The notes under the pieces are model-generated. The model ran no database searches, had not been told where the DNA came from, and saw only the letters and a program-made list of their open reading frames with translations. Made by a program: the position numbers and the translations under genes. DNA of 59,003 nt. Source: Chara braunii (Eukaryota > Streptophyta > Charophyceae > Charales > Characeae). This document shows, piece after piece, positions 1-11,082 of the stretch. The stretch lies in contig BFEA01000473.1 in NCBI GenBank assembly GCA_003427395.1, forward strand, positions 55,143 through 114,145. The letters are read 5' to 3'. How positions within the stretch are numbered: position 1 is the stretch's first letter; every line of letters begins with the position of its first letter.

Positions 1-1367
1 CCCCTAGCCTAAGCCCCTGTTAAAAGATGTCAACAAGTCCTGGCCAGGCGACATCTTAGACAAGGGCCGCCAACGAAGAGACAAACACTTCGGAAGCAGA
101 GGTCCCTCCCAGGCAACAACCGAACAAGAGTCACACAGCAAATCCGGCTCAACTCCGTCCACGAAGTTCGGACGCAACAAGCTTCAACTGGGACCACTTT
201 TGGTGGCATTACAGATCTGTAGGGATATTCATGCTGTTTTAACTTTTAAGACTACAGCTACCCAAAGACTACAGCTACCCACAAGTGAAGGGAGGGGGTA
301 GGGGAACGGGAGACACACTTTCCTACTGCTAGTGCAAGTTAAGCATAGGTGATAGAACCAGGCGCCAACACAGACAACGAGGGGTTGTTAGCTGGGCGTG
401 AAGCAGAACAATCAAACGGTCTCCAATTCTCTTAGCAACAGCCATGGGTTCTAAGTACACTATCACTTACAGTAGGCTGCCATGTAGGCGGGCAATTCAG
501 GCTGCCGGGTACTGATACCTCCCAAATTTTGATCTTCATAGGATGTCCAGGCAGCTTGCTGTTATTACAAGTACATCTCTGTTCGAACAAAGAATCTGAT
601 AACAACAGGCTGTCTGCTGGAGGAATGGGGTGTAGCACAGCATTAATTACAATAGGTCGCCAATTCTCCGACAAGCTGCCAAGAGATCTGTTTATACTAT
701 CAGTTACCATAGGCTGTCATGTAGGCAAGCAACTGTGCAGTTCTACCTGCCAAACTTTCATTCTTTGGGGATGAGTCCAGTTGCCTGCTATCATTACAAT
801 TGCATGTCTGTTCACACAAACAACTACAATGTTTAGGGACACTGGACCCGCTTTCCAGCACGTGCTGTCCCCACCAATAGATGGATCCTTCCCGGCAGTG
901 CTAGTGGTGCCTGCTCTTATCAGCACCCCTAGCATTCACTCAGGTTGTTCTCATGAAAAAAAAAGAAAAAAAAAGAAAAAAGAGGAACATGAATAGGTGC
1001 AGGAAATACTGTTCTCTCGAGGGGACAGGATAGTGGGTTTTTGGTTTCAAAATGATAAAAAATACAATCATACTGCAATAGTTGTCTTCATTAAATTGTG
1101 TTTGCCATACCAGGGGCCAAGTCTCACTAGCCAGAGGCGCGGTTGAGGAAACTGCGATTTCTGCACATCTCCACAAACACGGCCAGTTTTGGACTTTGAG
1201 GAAACTCTACGCTGCTAGTGGGACTTGGCCCCAGAGCTGGGGTTATCCACTCACATTCAGGTCTCCGTTTCTCGTTTATATAATAGCAAACAATACACAG
1301 GAAGAAAGGAAGGGCGAGAATTCGCATGACACTTTTTGTCCCCTTACTCATGGCGCACTTAACTTAC
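1..1367. other. Host-like non-coding DNA with an imperfect tandem repeat
   Basis: No convincing coding region is seen; the short open frames lack family features. A diverged tandem duplication is visible: the segment starting at 419 (GGTCTCCAATTCTC) is echoed from 655 (GGTCGCCAATTCTC). Both copies continue into a TAGGCTG(C/T)CATGTAGGC block and a GATGTCCAG or GATGAGTCCAG block, a period of about 236 bp. A-rich runs lie near 956-980. This probably forms intron or intergenic sequence downstream of the minus-strand PAS exon. Confidence 0.4.
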
Positions 1368-1613
1368 ACTGTCTGTGACGTCGAGTCCTGCCACATTCAC
1401 GCCAACGATCTCCCCATTCATTGAAAACACTGGCTCCACAGATATAATGTACCGTCTCATCACCGTGCTCCCATCTTCAGCACCAGACGGGAACGTTAGT
1501 TCACATTCACGCATCACCCTTTTGCCGGAGCTAAGGGCCTTCTTCTTTGTTTCCTCAAGGACTGAGGCTGACGGCCCGTGCAGTATATCCAAATCTCTCT
1601 TTCCGATAATTGC
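1368..1613 (-). CDS. Internal exon of a PAS-domain protein (partial host gene)
   Basis: On the minus strand an 82-codon open segment is flanked by splice signals: an AG acceptor at 1615-1614 and a GTAAGT donor at 1367-1362. The peptide runs IIGKRDLDILHGPSASVLEE through a KRVMRECELTFPSGAEDGST stretch to EPVFSMNGEIVGVNVAGLDV. The pattern of a charged strand, EPVF..(N)GEIVG and GLDVT fits the C-terminal half of a PAS fold (PAC motif), as found in plant and algal sensor kinases and signalling proteins. Such domains sense ligands or mediate interactions; the partner catalytic domain is not in the window. No further exon was recognised within 2.7 kb, so the gene would have long introns or continue left of the window. 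Family-level call only; a processed fragment or pseudogene is possible. Confidence 0.6.
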
Positions 1614-2624
1614 CTATGCATGGGTTACACATATTACACAATCCCGGGAATGCATAACACACATCAGACAGCAAAATCACAACCACCTACGTATGCAGAA
1701 ACAACTCTGTAAAACACACGAAAAAAGGAAAGAAATGGCTCATGACCTGCAGTGACAAGGCCGTCACCACTTGAAAAAAAAGGGGAGGGACGGAAAAGAA
1801 ATGCATTCCAGTCATCACATGGAAGGATTTAAAATTTCAAACCCTGAAATCTTTGCATAAAGCTACAAACCATACATGTGGGGCATCACGTGCACGCAAG
1901 TTGCGCACATACGCCACATAGCGCAAGCACACGTGCGTGTGTGTGCATGATGCGGTGCATTTACAAAAAGAAAAAAAAAAAAGAAAAAAAAGGGCAGGCT
2001 GTGGTAACCGAATGTGTCCCTCCCTTTTGAACATTGTAAGTGCACAGAAAAAAACAAAAAAAATTGGGGCCACGTTGTCGTCCTCATTAAATCTAGTCTC
2101 TTTTCCAAAGGGTCCCGTGCAAAGAATTAGCAGGGATCCCACGCATTTGGAAGGACAGTCATCGAACTACTGCAGGAACACGAGCAGGCCAGCAATACAT
2201 TCTGGATTTGGATTCAGGTCTGTGTTCCAAGAGTTGGGTTACGCATTACTACAAACACTACAGCGGCTGTCTCGTTTTTTTGTTTTTCCTTTTCTTACGT
2301 GAAGTGGCCATAAGGGCCTTGCTCCACTCATTGACAAAAGAAAAAACATATGGCTTGTATGGTTCCAGTTTCTAGGAGAAGATTCTTTCTAGTTGTGCAC
2401 ATTTGGCGAGTAGTGGAGTGAAGCCCTGAAAATCACATGCCGCGTTAGTAAATCCGTAACCCATAACTGCTGAAACACGGACCTGAATTCGAAGCTACAC
2501 CATATATAGCTGGCCTGCTCCCGCCTTACTACAAGTCCAATGACTACCCTTCTCCTTCCGACGAGACCCCTGCTAAAAAGTACCGGCAGGGGCTTTCTGA
2601 ATAATGTGAAAGGGCTCTTTGCTT
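1614..2624. other. Probable intron or intergenic DNA
   Basis: No supported gene. It holds A-rich tracts (1968-1990, 2046-2062) and, at 2369-2426, a copy of a dispersed repeat (core CACATTTGGCGAGTAGTGG) that recurs at 53546-53605 and 53826-53871. If the PAS exon belongs to a live gene, this would be its upstream intron. Confidence 0.4.
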
Positions 2625-2668
2625 CCTCTCTCTCTCTCTCTCTCTCTCTCTGTGAAAGGGCTCTTTGC

Positions 2669-2728
<60 letters not shown>
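2625..2728. repeat. (CT)n microsatellite, interrupted
   Basis: Two CT runs (about 2625-2651 and 2671-2728) are separated by a duplicated TGTGAAAGGGCTCTTTGCTT spacer (from 2605 and from 2651). The tract ends exactly at the adapter junction, so its true length and right flank are uncertain. Confidence 0.9.
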
Positions 2729-2730
<2 letters not shown>

Positions 2731-2766
2731 GTCTCTTATACACATCTAGATGTGTATAAGAGACAG
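2729..2766. other. Nextera mate-pair junction adapter (assembly artefact)
   Basis: CTGTCTCTTATACACATCT is followed immediately by its exact reverse complement, giving a perfect 38-bp palindrome. This is the Tn5 mosaic-end circularisation junction of Illumina Nextera mate-pair libraries (established knowledge). It is not genomic. The sequences left (CT repeat) and right (from 2767) may not be neighbours in the organism. Confidence 0.97.
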
Positions 2767-4260
2767 GGGCATACGCACATCCCGGTAGCTTCCGTTGCAA
2801 TAACCCGCTCGAAATATGCTATTGTCATCGGTCAGGGGCCGCCCACAGGCCACAGCAAGGCCCTGCGCCAGACCGTATTTAAACAAGGCCCGAAATGAGG
2901 ACTCAGAGGCCCTGCGCCCGACAGTTGAGCAAAGAAGGTCAATAGTCAACTGTAGCTCGGAAATTGAGGCTCATGAGTCGAAGTCCGCGGACCCAGTCCA
3001 GGCCACCGATCAGACACACACATTTGGCTGTAATCAGGTATACAGGCAGAATCTGGTCCGAGTGGAAGTTGGCAACTGTATGTGATCCAGGCCTTTGACT
3101 ACCGGTCAATCTGAACCCTCGTATCCGAGAGACCAGAGGCTCATCAATCTGCGTCAACACTACATATTGACCCAGCCCCTGCTCATTGACATTAGTCTTG
3201 CACTTGCTGCTCGACGCAGGCACGATTACGCTGGCATTGTGTGTGACGACGACGCAAGACTGCTGCATTGCTCGCGCCCCTCTGCTCTTGGCGCCAGCTG
3301 GAGACATTGTCTTTGACTCAGATTGGGGTATCGATGAGGAGGGAGATCAGGGCTGTGAGATTGGTTGTGTGAGAGAGAGAAGCTTACCGGATTACTGCTG
3401 TCGACATTGCGCACTGCTGTGATGTCTTCATGGGAGATCTGTGCCTACGTGGCACTATGTTGTGATCAATTCTCGCCAGGCTCGTCTTTGGGATACTGTA
3501 TGCTGACATGGACAGAGGGGAGATGCCTGAAGGAGGATGGGACATGAGGGAGATCTATCTTCGATGACATGGATGGATACTCTCTCTTCCACCCTCTAAG
3601 TCTTATCTCCCCCTATCAGCTTCGTCCTTTGGTTACGAGACATTGTACTTGGGATCAGATTCATGCTTATTGGAGACATTGACATGCGCTGAGAGATCTT
3701 GTACTTCGATATTGACGAGTTTCTCTCCAGACTGGGTTCATGGCGCCTTCGTCTTTTTTTTTTTACACATCTGCGATCAGCGCGCACCTGACCTATGCGC
3801 CGCAGGTATGCTACAAACAGTTGGTGTGTAATGTACAACACATCAGTGAGCGTATACCGCTGCTACAGTTCCTTGTTTGAACTTTGAACTCGTTCGAATC
3901 ACATAGAAGGATTCAAACTTGGGATCTATGTATCGTACCACACAGTGGCAAAACCATAATTCTGTTTTCTATTTATTTAAGCTACCAGAGTGGCCCGGCA
4001 CCACTTGCCCAACCGGGCCAAAAAATAAATAGATAAAGGGAAAATTCCATCCGTACCCCACTTAAAGATGGGAATACCCGCTGTACCTAGTCCCAGTACG
4101 AACTTGCACCTATACCCAGAGAACGGCCAGTGGGCATTATTTGCATGCCCAGGAATGAGGTGGACCCAGGTTGGTACCACAAAATTGCAGTTATAACCAA
4201 CCACTGGCCTGCACAAATTATGGACATACCCAGGCAAAATTATGGGCTTACCCGAGACTG
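2767..4260. other. Unassigned repeat-type DNA
   Basis: No gene recognised. The text resembles LTR-tail sequence seen elsewhere in the window (short phrases such as CTTGGGATCAG, TTGTACTT and GACATTG), but no terminal repeat partner, PBS or PPT was found. The stretch 4055-4117 (CACTTAAAGATGGGAATACC and beyond) has an inverted counterpart at 13700-13762. Confidence 0.35.
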
Positions 4261-4505
4261 AGGTGGACCAGCCAAATTAATAATATACCCTACTTAGCCT
4301 ACTCCCAGATGGCTGAAATTATGCACATACCCATCAGTCGTTGGGCCACAACCGTCCAGGTGGTGGGCATGAGCATAATTGTGCCCAAGGTGGACCAAAC
4401 AAATTATTAATATACCCTACACTACCAGATGGCTAAAATTATTCACATACCCATCAGTCGTTGGGCCATAACCGTCCAGGTGGTGGGCATGAGCATACTT
4501 GTGCG
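4261..4505. repeat. Two-copy tandem repeat, about 127-bp unit
   Basis: AGGTGGACCA at 4261 and again at 4388 begin two similar units. Each contains AATATACCCTAC, CAGATGGCT(G/A)AAATTAT, CACATACCCATCAGTCGTTG and CCAGGTGGTGGGCATGAGCA. The second unit ends near 4505, just before the element-1 insertion site. Confidence 0.75.
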
Positions 4506-4597
4506 GTGCACCATCCTAGGCCCGGCAGTGGCTGTGGGTGCAACCACAATTTTGCCAGCCCGTTTCCGGGCATGAGCATAATTTCACGGTTGGGAAC

Positions 4598-4601
4598 CAA
4601 G
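4598..4601. repeat. Target-site duplication (left) of element 1
   Basis: CAAG immediately before the 5' LTR. The same four bases follow the 3' LTR at 13623-13626. Confidence 0.85.
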
Positions 4602-5700
4602 TGTGAGGAACAAGCCCTCAAGTGGTCCTTTCAGACATCACATTGTACTGGGCCAAGGCCCTAGCAAGCCAAGTGCCCGCCCTAAGTGAAGGCGGGCCTG
4701 AATATTCGTCACAGGCCAAATTCGACATTTCCATATGTGGGTATTCAGGCTCTTGCAGCGCGTCAGTTGGTTGAGTGAACGCGCGAGCCTCACTAAGCTG
4801 CGCTGTACAGTTGGCCCAGGCCACGAAAGTTGTGCCTGGGCACCTACACATAAAGCAGGGCCGATACATTGAGAAGCAGGCCGTCGGCCTCTGGAAAAGC
4901 AGTACAGCCGACGCACCTACCTGGGGGCCCTGTGCAGATGCAGCTAACAGCCCAAGTCCGGAGACTCAGGCCGCGCCCAACTGTAAGGGGCCCAGGCCCT
5001 CAACTGTAAGTCTCGGCCTGGGCACAGGGTCTGAGGCCCAACCGGAAGCTACTGGAAGCTTCCAGCCAGGCCACACGCAGCATGCAGCAGGCTGCCACTT
5101 CCATAAAGGAAGTGAGGCAGCCCAGGCCAGACATTCTGGCCAGTGCTGGCAATGCGGAAGTGCTGCTGCACTCTCGCTTAATGCTGCGCTGCTGCCAAGG
5201 GCGCTGACGGGGCGCGAGAGGTGAAGTGGGGCGCTGCAGGGCAGCGGGGCGCAGGCGGCCATAGCCGGGCTGCTAGGCGCCAGGGGGTACAGCGGATGAT
5301 CGGGTGGTCTTCAGGGGGTGAGGCGCTGTGTGGGATAATCAAGGTCTGATTGAGGGTGACGAGATACGTACCTGGTACATGGAGAGGTCGCCGATGGTGT
5401 GGACAGTCATGTACATTGGTCTTCGTGAGCCGAAGTGATCCTGTTGTGTGAACCAACTGTAGCGTAGGATAGTATGGTAGAGTAGGCTGGGCGCTGTGCG
5501 CCAGGCAGAGAGAGCGACTCCGGATACTGTGTTGGTGTGGCCTACGGGCATGGACATTGGCTCAATACTTCATTGCATTGCTCTTTATGGATGGTTTTCT
5601 CGGTGCATTTGTACTCTCTACTTGGGATACAACTACTTGCTCAGCTGTGTGATTTCACAACTTGGTTTTATGTATATCGCTCACACTCATATTCCTTGCA
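4602..5700 (+). repeat. 5' LTR of element 1
   Basis: 1099 bp, TG...CA termini. It aligns end to end with 12524-13622 with scattered substitutions. It contains GC-rich blocks (GGGGCGCTGCAGGGCAGCGG) and a pyrimidine/GT-rich tail. Promoter and poly(A) signals are expected here, but no clear TATA box was pinned down. Confidence 0.93.
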
Positions 5701-5703
5701 ACT

Positions 5704-5715
5704 TGGTATCGGAGC
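5704..5715 (+). other. Primer binding site of element 1
   Basis: TGGTATCGGAGC, 3 nt after the 5' LTR. It is one base different from the usual plant initiator-tRNA-Met PBS (TGGTATCAGAGC). The identical 12-mer follows the 5' LTRs of elements 2 and 4. Confidence 0.85.
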
Positions 5716-7164
5716 TGGTTGATGATCACCGCTTACCTGACACCGGTGACATTGTAACTTGGTGCGCTGAGGATGCTTCATGTGCAGTGAGTATACTTTG
5801 CCGCTGGTTGAATAGCGGGACCTAGGTAGAGAGGCCAGCCGCTGGAAGGCTGTGGCGACAGCGTGGGAGCTGTGGCGACAGCGGATGTATACATGATGAT
5901 GATAGTATGCTGACGTGGCATTTTGGATGAGATGGCACTACATTGCGTTGTGAGTGGTACCGAGGCTCTTGACCGGTCATCGAAATGCACATCAGCCCAA
6001 TTGGTGAGAAATCTGTGGTTGGGGGCAGCTATCTTCAGGTACGTTGTTCCCATTCCTTATCTACCCTCTCAATCTCTTCTTACCGTGAGGAAGTGACTCC
6101 AACTTGAGTGTCCTCTCTTTGGTGAGGAGTCGTGTGCGAGAGACGACATTCTTCCCGGTGGCGCATCTGGCAGGAGAGGGCGGTGCCTCTGAAGGGCCCC
6201 GGTCGAAGCACGTGGGTCACGGTCACCATGCCAACCCAATGGGATTAGTACACGCATGTTATGGCTGCTTTGTCCATTGAGGCTCTTTGGTGCGCTGATA
6301 GAAGGGGTGTGCGGACTGACCAGTCCTATTGAGACGCTCCCAGACCGTCTATAAACATTTCTGGTTGGGGTCTGATCTGTCCACTGGCTGTGATCGTCGT
6401 CCTGATTGCGACGTTAAATAATTCCTGAGGAGATGGGGGCTCTCCTTAAATCCCTCCTGATCAGCCAGATCAGTCAGACGTAAGGCTCGTTGCACACGAG
6501 GGTAAACAAAGGGGCAGGCTGGTCATAAGCATACTTGATGCTCACAGGTACGTTGGATACAGGGGAAGGGGATTCCAATTGTGAACTCAACTGTACATCA
6601 CTGACATATCCATTGTGCATACATCTGCTCACACTTGTTTAAGTTTTTATTTTGATTAGTTGGTTGACCGACTGCTGACACCTAACAGACAGACTAGAGT
6701 AGGACTGTAATCTACCATAGTCAGTTCCTCTCGAATCTTCTGTGCAGACTAATCAGAATAAGAATTAGACAATGTGTACAGTTTGTGTACATGCTGTTGA
6801 TGCCGCTTGACTAGTAGACTAGGTAACTCGTCGGGCATTTATTTAATTATTTATTTTTAGATCCGGTCAGACGCATGCTGCGATAGGTTCCAGGAGGACA
6901 TTAGTGCAGACAGTGTCTGCCTAACCTATGAGTGGATCAGAGGGTGGTGAGGGTACAGATGACGATAGGAGGTTAACAAGGCTATCATCCCTTAGAATTC
7001 CTAAAGTGTTCCAGACCCTACAACCGGGAGAAGAGAGAGCCCGTAATCTTTAGGAATCCCTTAGAATTCCTAAAGTGTTCCAGTGTTCCAGGTTAACAAG
7101 GGCTGAAGCTAGGGCCCGTAATCTTGAGGCTGCAAGAGAAGCAGCAGCAACTTGAGCGGTAGCA
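5716..7164 (+). other. Untranslated leader of element 1
   Basis: 1.45 kb with no supported ORF. It has an AT-rich patch at 6836-6860. A short duplication lies just before gag: ATCCCTTAGAATTCCTAAAG at about 6987 and again at about 7056, with AGGTTAACAAGG near 6970 and 7090. Confidence 0.6.
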
Positions 7165-8723
7165 ATGAGTAATGCTACTTCCGCAGCAACCGCTGCGAAC
7201 TCAATTGGTCAAGGGCTAGGCATGCCGATCTGTTCACAGTCAATCTCCAGTACGTCAAGGGTTGGCACTAGTCAAATGGCGGGCTCGCAGTTCAACTCGC
7301 CGCCTCCACGCACCCGGGAGCAGATGGAGCTCCAACAAGTAGAGAGGATCCGCTTAAGGTTAGAGGAGGAACTTAGACAAGCTACTAAGAGAGAGAAAGA
7401 GATCAAAGAGGGAAGTGTCAGACTAGAGAGTAGGGAGGCAGACATGGCTGCACTAGAGGCATTAGATGACACTGCCCTAAACACTACAGGAAAGATCCTG
7501 AAGGCAAACGTCCTCTCCATGCATGCGTACATAGACAGCAAGATGGACGCCATGCAGGATACTCTAGACCAGATCCTACAAGCGCTACATAAGCCAGGGA
7601 TCCGGCCAGCAGCTTTACCATCGCTGCCACTCTCAGCGATGACAGGCCTCTATGCCACTCAGTCAGGACCACCACCAAGTGTTTCATCAATAGTAGCACT
7701 ATCTCAGACTGTTGCTTCTTCATCTTCAGGTCCAGCGACTGTTGCTACACCACAGTCGCCACCTGTCTCGCAAACGGGACAGCAATATCCTCGGTATCCC
7801 AAGACCCCACTGAACCCACCTGCAAACTTCTCAAGAGACAAGAAGGATGAGGCTCTCGACACATGGTTGAGAACGGTGCCAGTGTGGGTGAGGGCCAAAA
7901 GGACATGGGTAGAAGAGGAGGTGATTACTGTTGCATCCTACTCAGAGGGTTCAGCAGCCCGTTGGCTAAACGGATTGGTAGCTTCAAAGGGCTTCGGCAA
8001 GAATATGCATGATTGGGCGCAGACCCACACATTAGAAAGCTTTATGGACTTAGTGGAGGCTCGTTGGCACAACCCTCATCAGGCACAAATTGCCACTGAT
8101 GGGCTCTTGAAACTTGATACTAAAAAGTACAAGTCTGTGCGGGAACTCACACAGTCGTAGAGCGCCTGATCGTCGTCTCGGGAGTGGAGTACAATCTACA
8201 GGTCTTGCTGACCATGTTCCTGAGATGTCTTCCCACAGACATTAGGAATTTATTAGCCAGCGAGGCTTGCAGAGAGCATTACACCTTTGAGTCATTCAAC
8301 AAGAAGGCCCTAGATTTAGAGGCTACGCTTTGTGGAGCTCAAACCCCTTCTATGGACGGGAGAAAGAAGACTCCACAAGAGTGAAAGAAGAAGGGTAGTC
8401 GATTGATGATGGTTGATTCCTATGGAAATCAAACCAAGATCGATGATGTTTTCGACCTTGTGGAGGGTTCAGAGTTTGACGGCGAGGAGAGTGCTGAGGG
8501 TAGCAACCTCGCCGCCGTAGTTAAGACTAAGGCAGCTGGCCGCGGCAAGGGCGGTCAACAAAGGAGTCAGGGGCGGGCCGCTAACCCAAACAAAATAGCT
8601 GCTTGGGTTAGAGCAGCTCTGGATCAAGAAGTGTGGCGGGACCGTTGGTCTCGTGGTGCTTGTATTAACTGCGGTGAGTATGGTCACACACAGTTTAAAA
8701 GCAAGAACCCGAAGGTCTCGTAG
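7165..8723 (+). pseudogene. gag: gag of element 1 (broken)
   Basis: Gag forms the capsid-like particle that packages element RNA. The first ATG (7165) opens a 331-codon frame with a coiled-coil-like segment (RIRLRLEEELRQATKREKEI), a Ser/Pro/Thr-rich linker and a capsid-type region around DTWLRTVPVWVRAKRTWVEE. The frame then fails near 8150-8160; the capsid continues in another frame (8163-8384, PTDIRNLLASEA). After a TGA at 8382-8384 it continues in frame to 8723. A zinc knuckle is recognisable near the end as [14 protein letters not shown]. It should be CX2CX4HX4C, but the last Cys is Ser, so RNA binding is probably impaired. One frameshift, one in-frame stop and a damaged knuckle mean Gag is not made intact. 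Confidence 0.85.
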
Positions 8724-8866
8724 AAGATCCCTCCCAAGGGTGGGTTCTCTTCTTCTCAATCTGGGGCCTCTACGAGCTCCAGCTCGGAAAACACTTAGGG
8801 CCAGTAGAAGTTGTAGCTGCTTCTACTCTCGTTGAAGCGGGTGATGTACCATCCCCGTTTCAAGAG

Positions 8867-10369
8867 ATGGCCAAAGCTATTGACTCCTTAGTCACCCCGT
8901 ATCTGGGGCGGATGCCTTATCTGGGGCGCTTACACCCGGACCCAACTATACTTTGTACGTTGGATGTGTCAGAGGCCTTAGAGGACCTTCAAGGTGAGTG
9001 GCCGGCAAGGGACCCTCGTGAGTCCTGGGTGGCACTGAGTAGAGGTCCTAGAGGGGAGCACTTCGTTGTGGAAGTTGATGTGGGCGGTCGCAAGTGCGGC
9101 ACCTTCGTAAACATTGGCTCCACACGAAATTTCATAAGTCACGACTGCGTTGACAGACTGTGCCTAAAGGACCGGGTGCAGCGCCTTAGTAGACCGGTAG
9201 CATCTACTTTGGCCAACAAAGAGCGCATCATGGTGGAGGACTACATTAAAGATGTAGTCTGCACCTTCTCCTACCCAGGAGGAGAGATAAACCACAAGAT
9301 ATCATTCCTGGTGAGCGACGAGTTGCCCTTTTACATGTTATTGGGCATGTACTACCTCGAGGTTGCCAAGCCCCAAATTGACTGGGACAAGAAGGTGTTG
9401 AAGCATGAGTCGCCTAGTGGGAGAACCGTGAGACTGGCCAAGTACAAAGCCAGTAGGTTAGTAGACTCCTATGGGTGCTTATGTGCATCTGCCTTTTATA
9501 ATTATTATAAACAGAACCAAGAGGAAGGAATGTATTTAGTCTATGTCTCTGCAAAAGGGGAGGCCGTTAAAACACCCCTAGAGATAGAGACCATCGTCGC
9601 TAAGTACCCAGATCTGTTCGAGGAGCCTACAGGAGTTGTAGACAGGGAGATTGTCCACGCCATAGAGATTATCCCAGGAAGTAAAACACCTAAGGGTAGA
9701 ATCTATAGGATGGCTCCAGCCGAGTTGGACGAACTTCGGCGGCAACTGAAAGAGCTCACAGAGAAGGGTTGGATTCGGCCTAGCACTTCCCCCTTTGGCT
9801 TACCAGTATTGTTTGTTCCAAAGAAAGGGGGAACACTAAGGATGTGCATTGATTATAGAGGCCTCAATGCCATCACCGTTAAGAACGCAGAGCCTCTACC
9901 ACGCATCGACGACCTATTGGATACGGTGCANAGGTGTAAGTACTATACAAAGATAGACTTAAAATCCGGCTACCATCAGATCGCCATAAGACCAGAGGAC
10001 CAGAACAAAACCGCATTTCAGACCAGGTACGGTCTGTACGAGTTTGTGGTGATGCCTTTTGGCCTTTGCAATGCGCCGAGTACATTCCAGCACGCCATGA
10101 ATAGGATCATCCATGACTACTTAGACAAGTTTGTTGTCGTGTACCTCGACGACATACTTATCTTTAGTAGATCTGCCGAGGAGCATGCTGAGCATGTAGA
10201 CAAAGTACTTTCACTCCTTCGGCAGCACAAGTATAAGATAAACTCTGAGAAATGCGAGTTTGGTCGCACTCGAATCTTGTACTTGGGTCATGAGGTATCC
10301 GCGGATGGAATTAGGCCCGAAGATGCGAAGGTGGCTAGCATTCGTGACTGGCCACGACCCAGTCTGTGA
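8867..10369 (+). CDS. pol: Protease-reverse transcriptase of element 1
   Basis: 500 codons. A retropepsin-like segment spans about residues 60-160, with the active-site loop reading [11 protein letters not shown] (N82-I83-G84) instead of the D[S/T]G required for an aspartic protease. RT begins near residue 285: [44 protein letters not shown] and the catalytic box YLDD at residues 426-429, all intact. An N at 9931 leaves one codon unreadable. The frame stops at 10367-10369, and the pol sequence continues one frame over from 10366, where RNase H begins. A one-base deletion near 10358-10361 would explain this, although a sequencing error cannot be excluded. RT copies element RNA into DNA from the tRNA primer. 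Confidence 0.9.
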   Translation: MAKAIDSLVTPYLGRMPYLGRLHPDPTILCTLDVSEALEDLQGEWPARDPRESWVALSRGPRGEHFVVEVDVGGRKCGTFVNIGSTRNFISHDCVDRLCLKDRVQRLSRPVASTLANKERIMVEDYIKDVVCTFSYPGGEINHKISFLVSDELPFYMLLGMYYLEVAKPQIDWDKKVLKHESPSGRTVRLAKYKASRLVDSYGCLCASAFYNYYKQNQEEGMYLVYVSAKGEAVKTPLEIETIVAKYPDLFEEPTGVVDREIVHAIEIIPGSKTPKGRIYRMAPAELDELRRQLKELTEKGWIRPSTSPFGLPVLFVPKKGGTLRMCIDYRGLNAITVKNAEPLPRIDDLLDTVXRCKYYTKIDLKSGYHQIAIRPEDQNKTAFQTRYGLYEFVVMPFGLCNAPSTFQHAMNRIIHDYLDKFVVVYLDDILIFSRSAEEHAEHVDKVLSLLRQHKYKINSEKCEFGRTRILYLGHEVSADGIRPEDAKVASIRDWPRPSL

Positions 10370-11082
10370 CTGAGGTCAGATCATTCTTGGGAATGTGTGG
10401 TTATTACCGCAATTTCGTAAAGAATTATAGCACGATTACATCTCCCTTGACTAATCTAACTCGACTCGACACACCATGGGACTGGACCGACGAGTGTGAG
10501 GCAGCTTTCAAGCGTTTGAAGCATGCTCTCACGCATCATGAGGTTCTCATGGTACCCGACCCGCAAAGGCCGTTCGTCGTAACCACTGACGCAAGCCAAT
10601 ATGGGATTGGCGCAGTGCTGGCTCAACAGGAAGGGAAGAAGTTGAGACAGATCGAGTACATGAGCAAAAAGATGCCTTCAAAGAAGTTGGCAAAGTCCAC
10701 CTACGAGAGGGAACTCTACACTCTTTACAAGGCACTTGTCCACTGGAGGCACTACCTGTTAGGAAGGTTCTTTTACTTGAGAACTGACCATCAGACACTC
10801 AAGTGGATCAAGACTCAACCAGTTCTCTCTGATGCACTCAAACGCTGGATTGAAGTCATAGATCAATATGATTTCAAACTAGACTATTTGAAGGGAGAGT
10901 ACAACAAGGTTGCACATGCGTTGTCTAGGAGGGCAGACTACCTAGGTGCGCTGATTTCTGAGTTTGGTTTGTCTGAGGATGTGACTCGATTGTTGGATGA
11001 AGCCTACAAGGAAGATCCCATCACAATGGACATCATCAACAAACTACAGGCTGAAGTAAGGCCACCACTGATGAGTTTGTGA
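10366..11082 (+). CDS. pol: RNase H (and RT connection) of element 1
   Basis: Frame-shifted continuation of [22 protein letters not shown] is the classic RT-RNase H connection of Ty3 elements. RNase H motifs follow in order: VVTTDASQYGIGAVL, YERELYTLYKAL, YLRTDHQTLKWI and NKVAHALSRR. The usual final motif is VADALSR, so the last carboxylate is His here. The frame ends at 11082 and integrase opens at once in another frame (about 11079), a second frame break. RNase H degrades the RNA strand of the RNA-DNA hybrid during replication. Confidence 0.9.
   Translation: MTEVRSFLGMCGYYRNFVKNYSTITSPLTNLTRLDTPWDWTDECEAAFKRLKHALTHHEVLMVPDPQRPFVVTTDASQYGIGAVLAQQEGKKLRQIEYMSKKMPSKKLAKSTYERELYTLYKALVHWRHYLLGRFFYLRTDHQTLKWIKTQPVLSDALKRWIEVIDQYDFKLDYLKGEYNKVAHALSRRADYLGALISEFGLSEDVTRLLDEAYKEDPITMDIINKLQAEVRPPLMSL

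Noticed and set aside
2729-2766. Perfect palindrome that could be read as a transposon end or regulatory site
   Set aside because: It is the exact Nextera (Tn5 mosaic-end) mate-pair junction, identical at 34578-34615.
2389-2800. Ser/Leu and Arg/Glu open frames over the CT repeat
   Set aside because: Microsatellite plus adapter translations.
3885-3905. B-box-like GTTCGAATC suggesting a SINE or tRNA gene
   Set aside because: No A box at the right distance and no poly-A tail or duplication.
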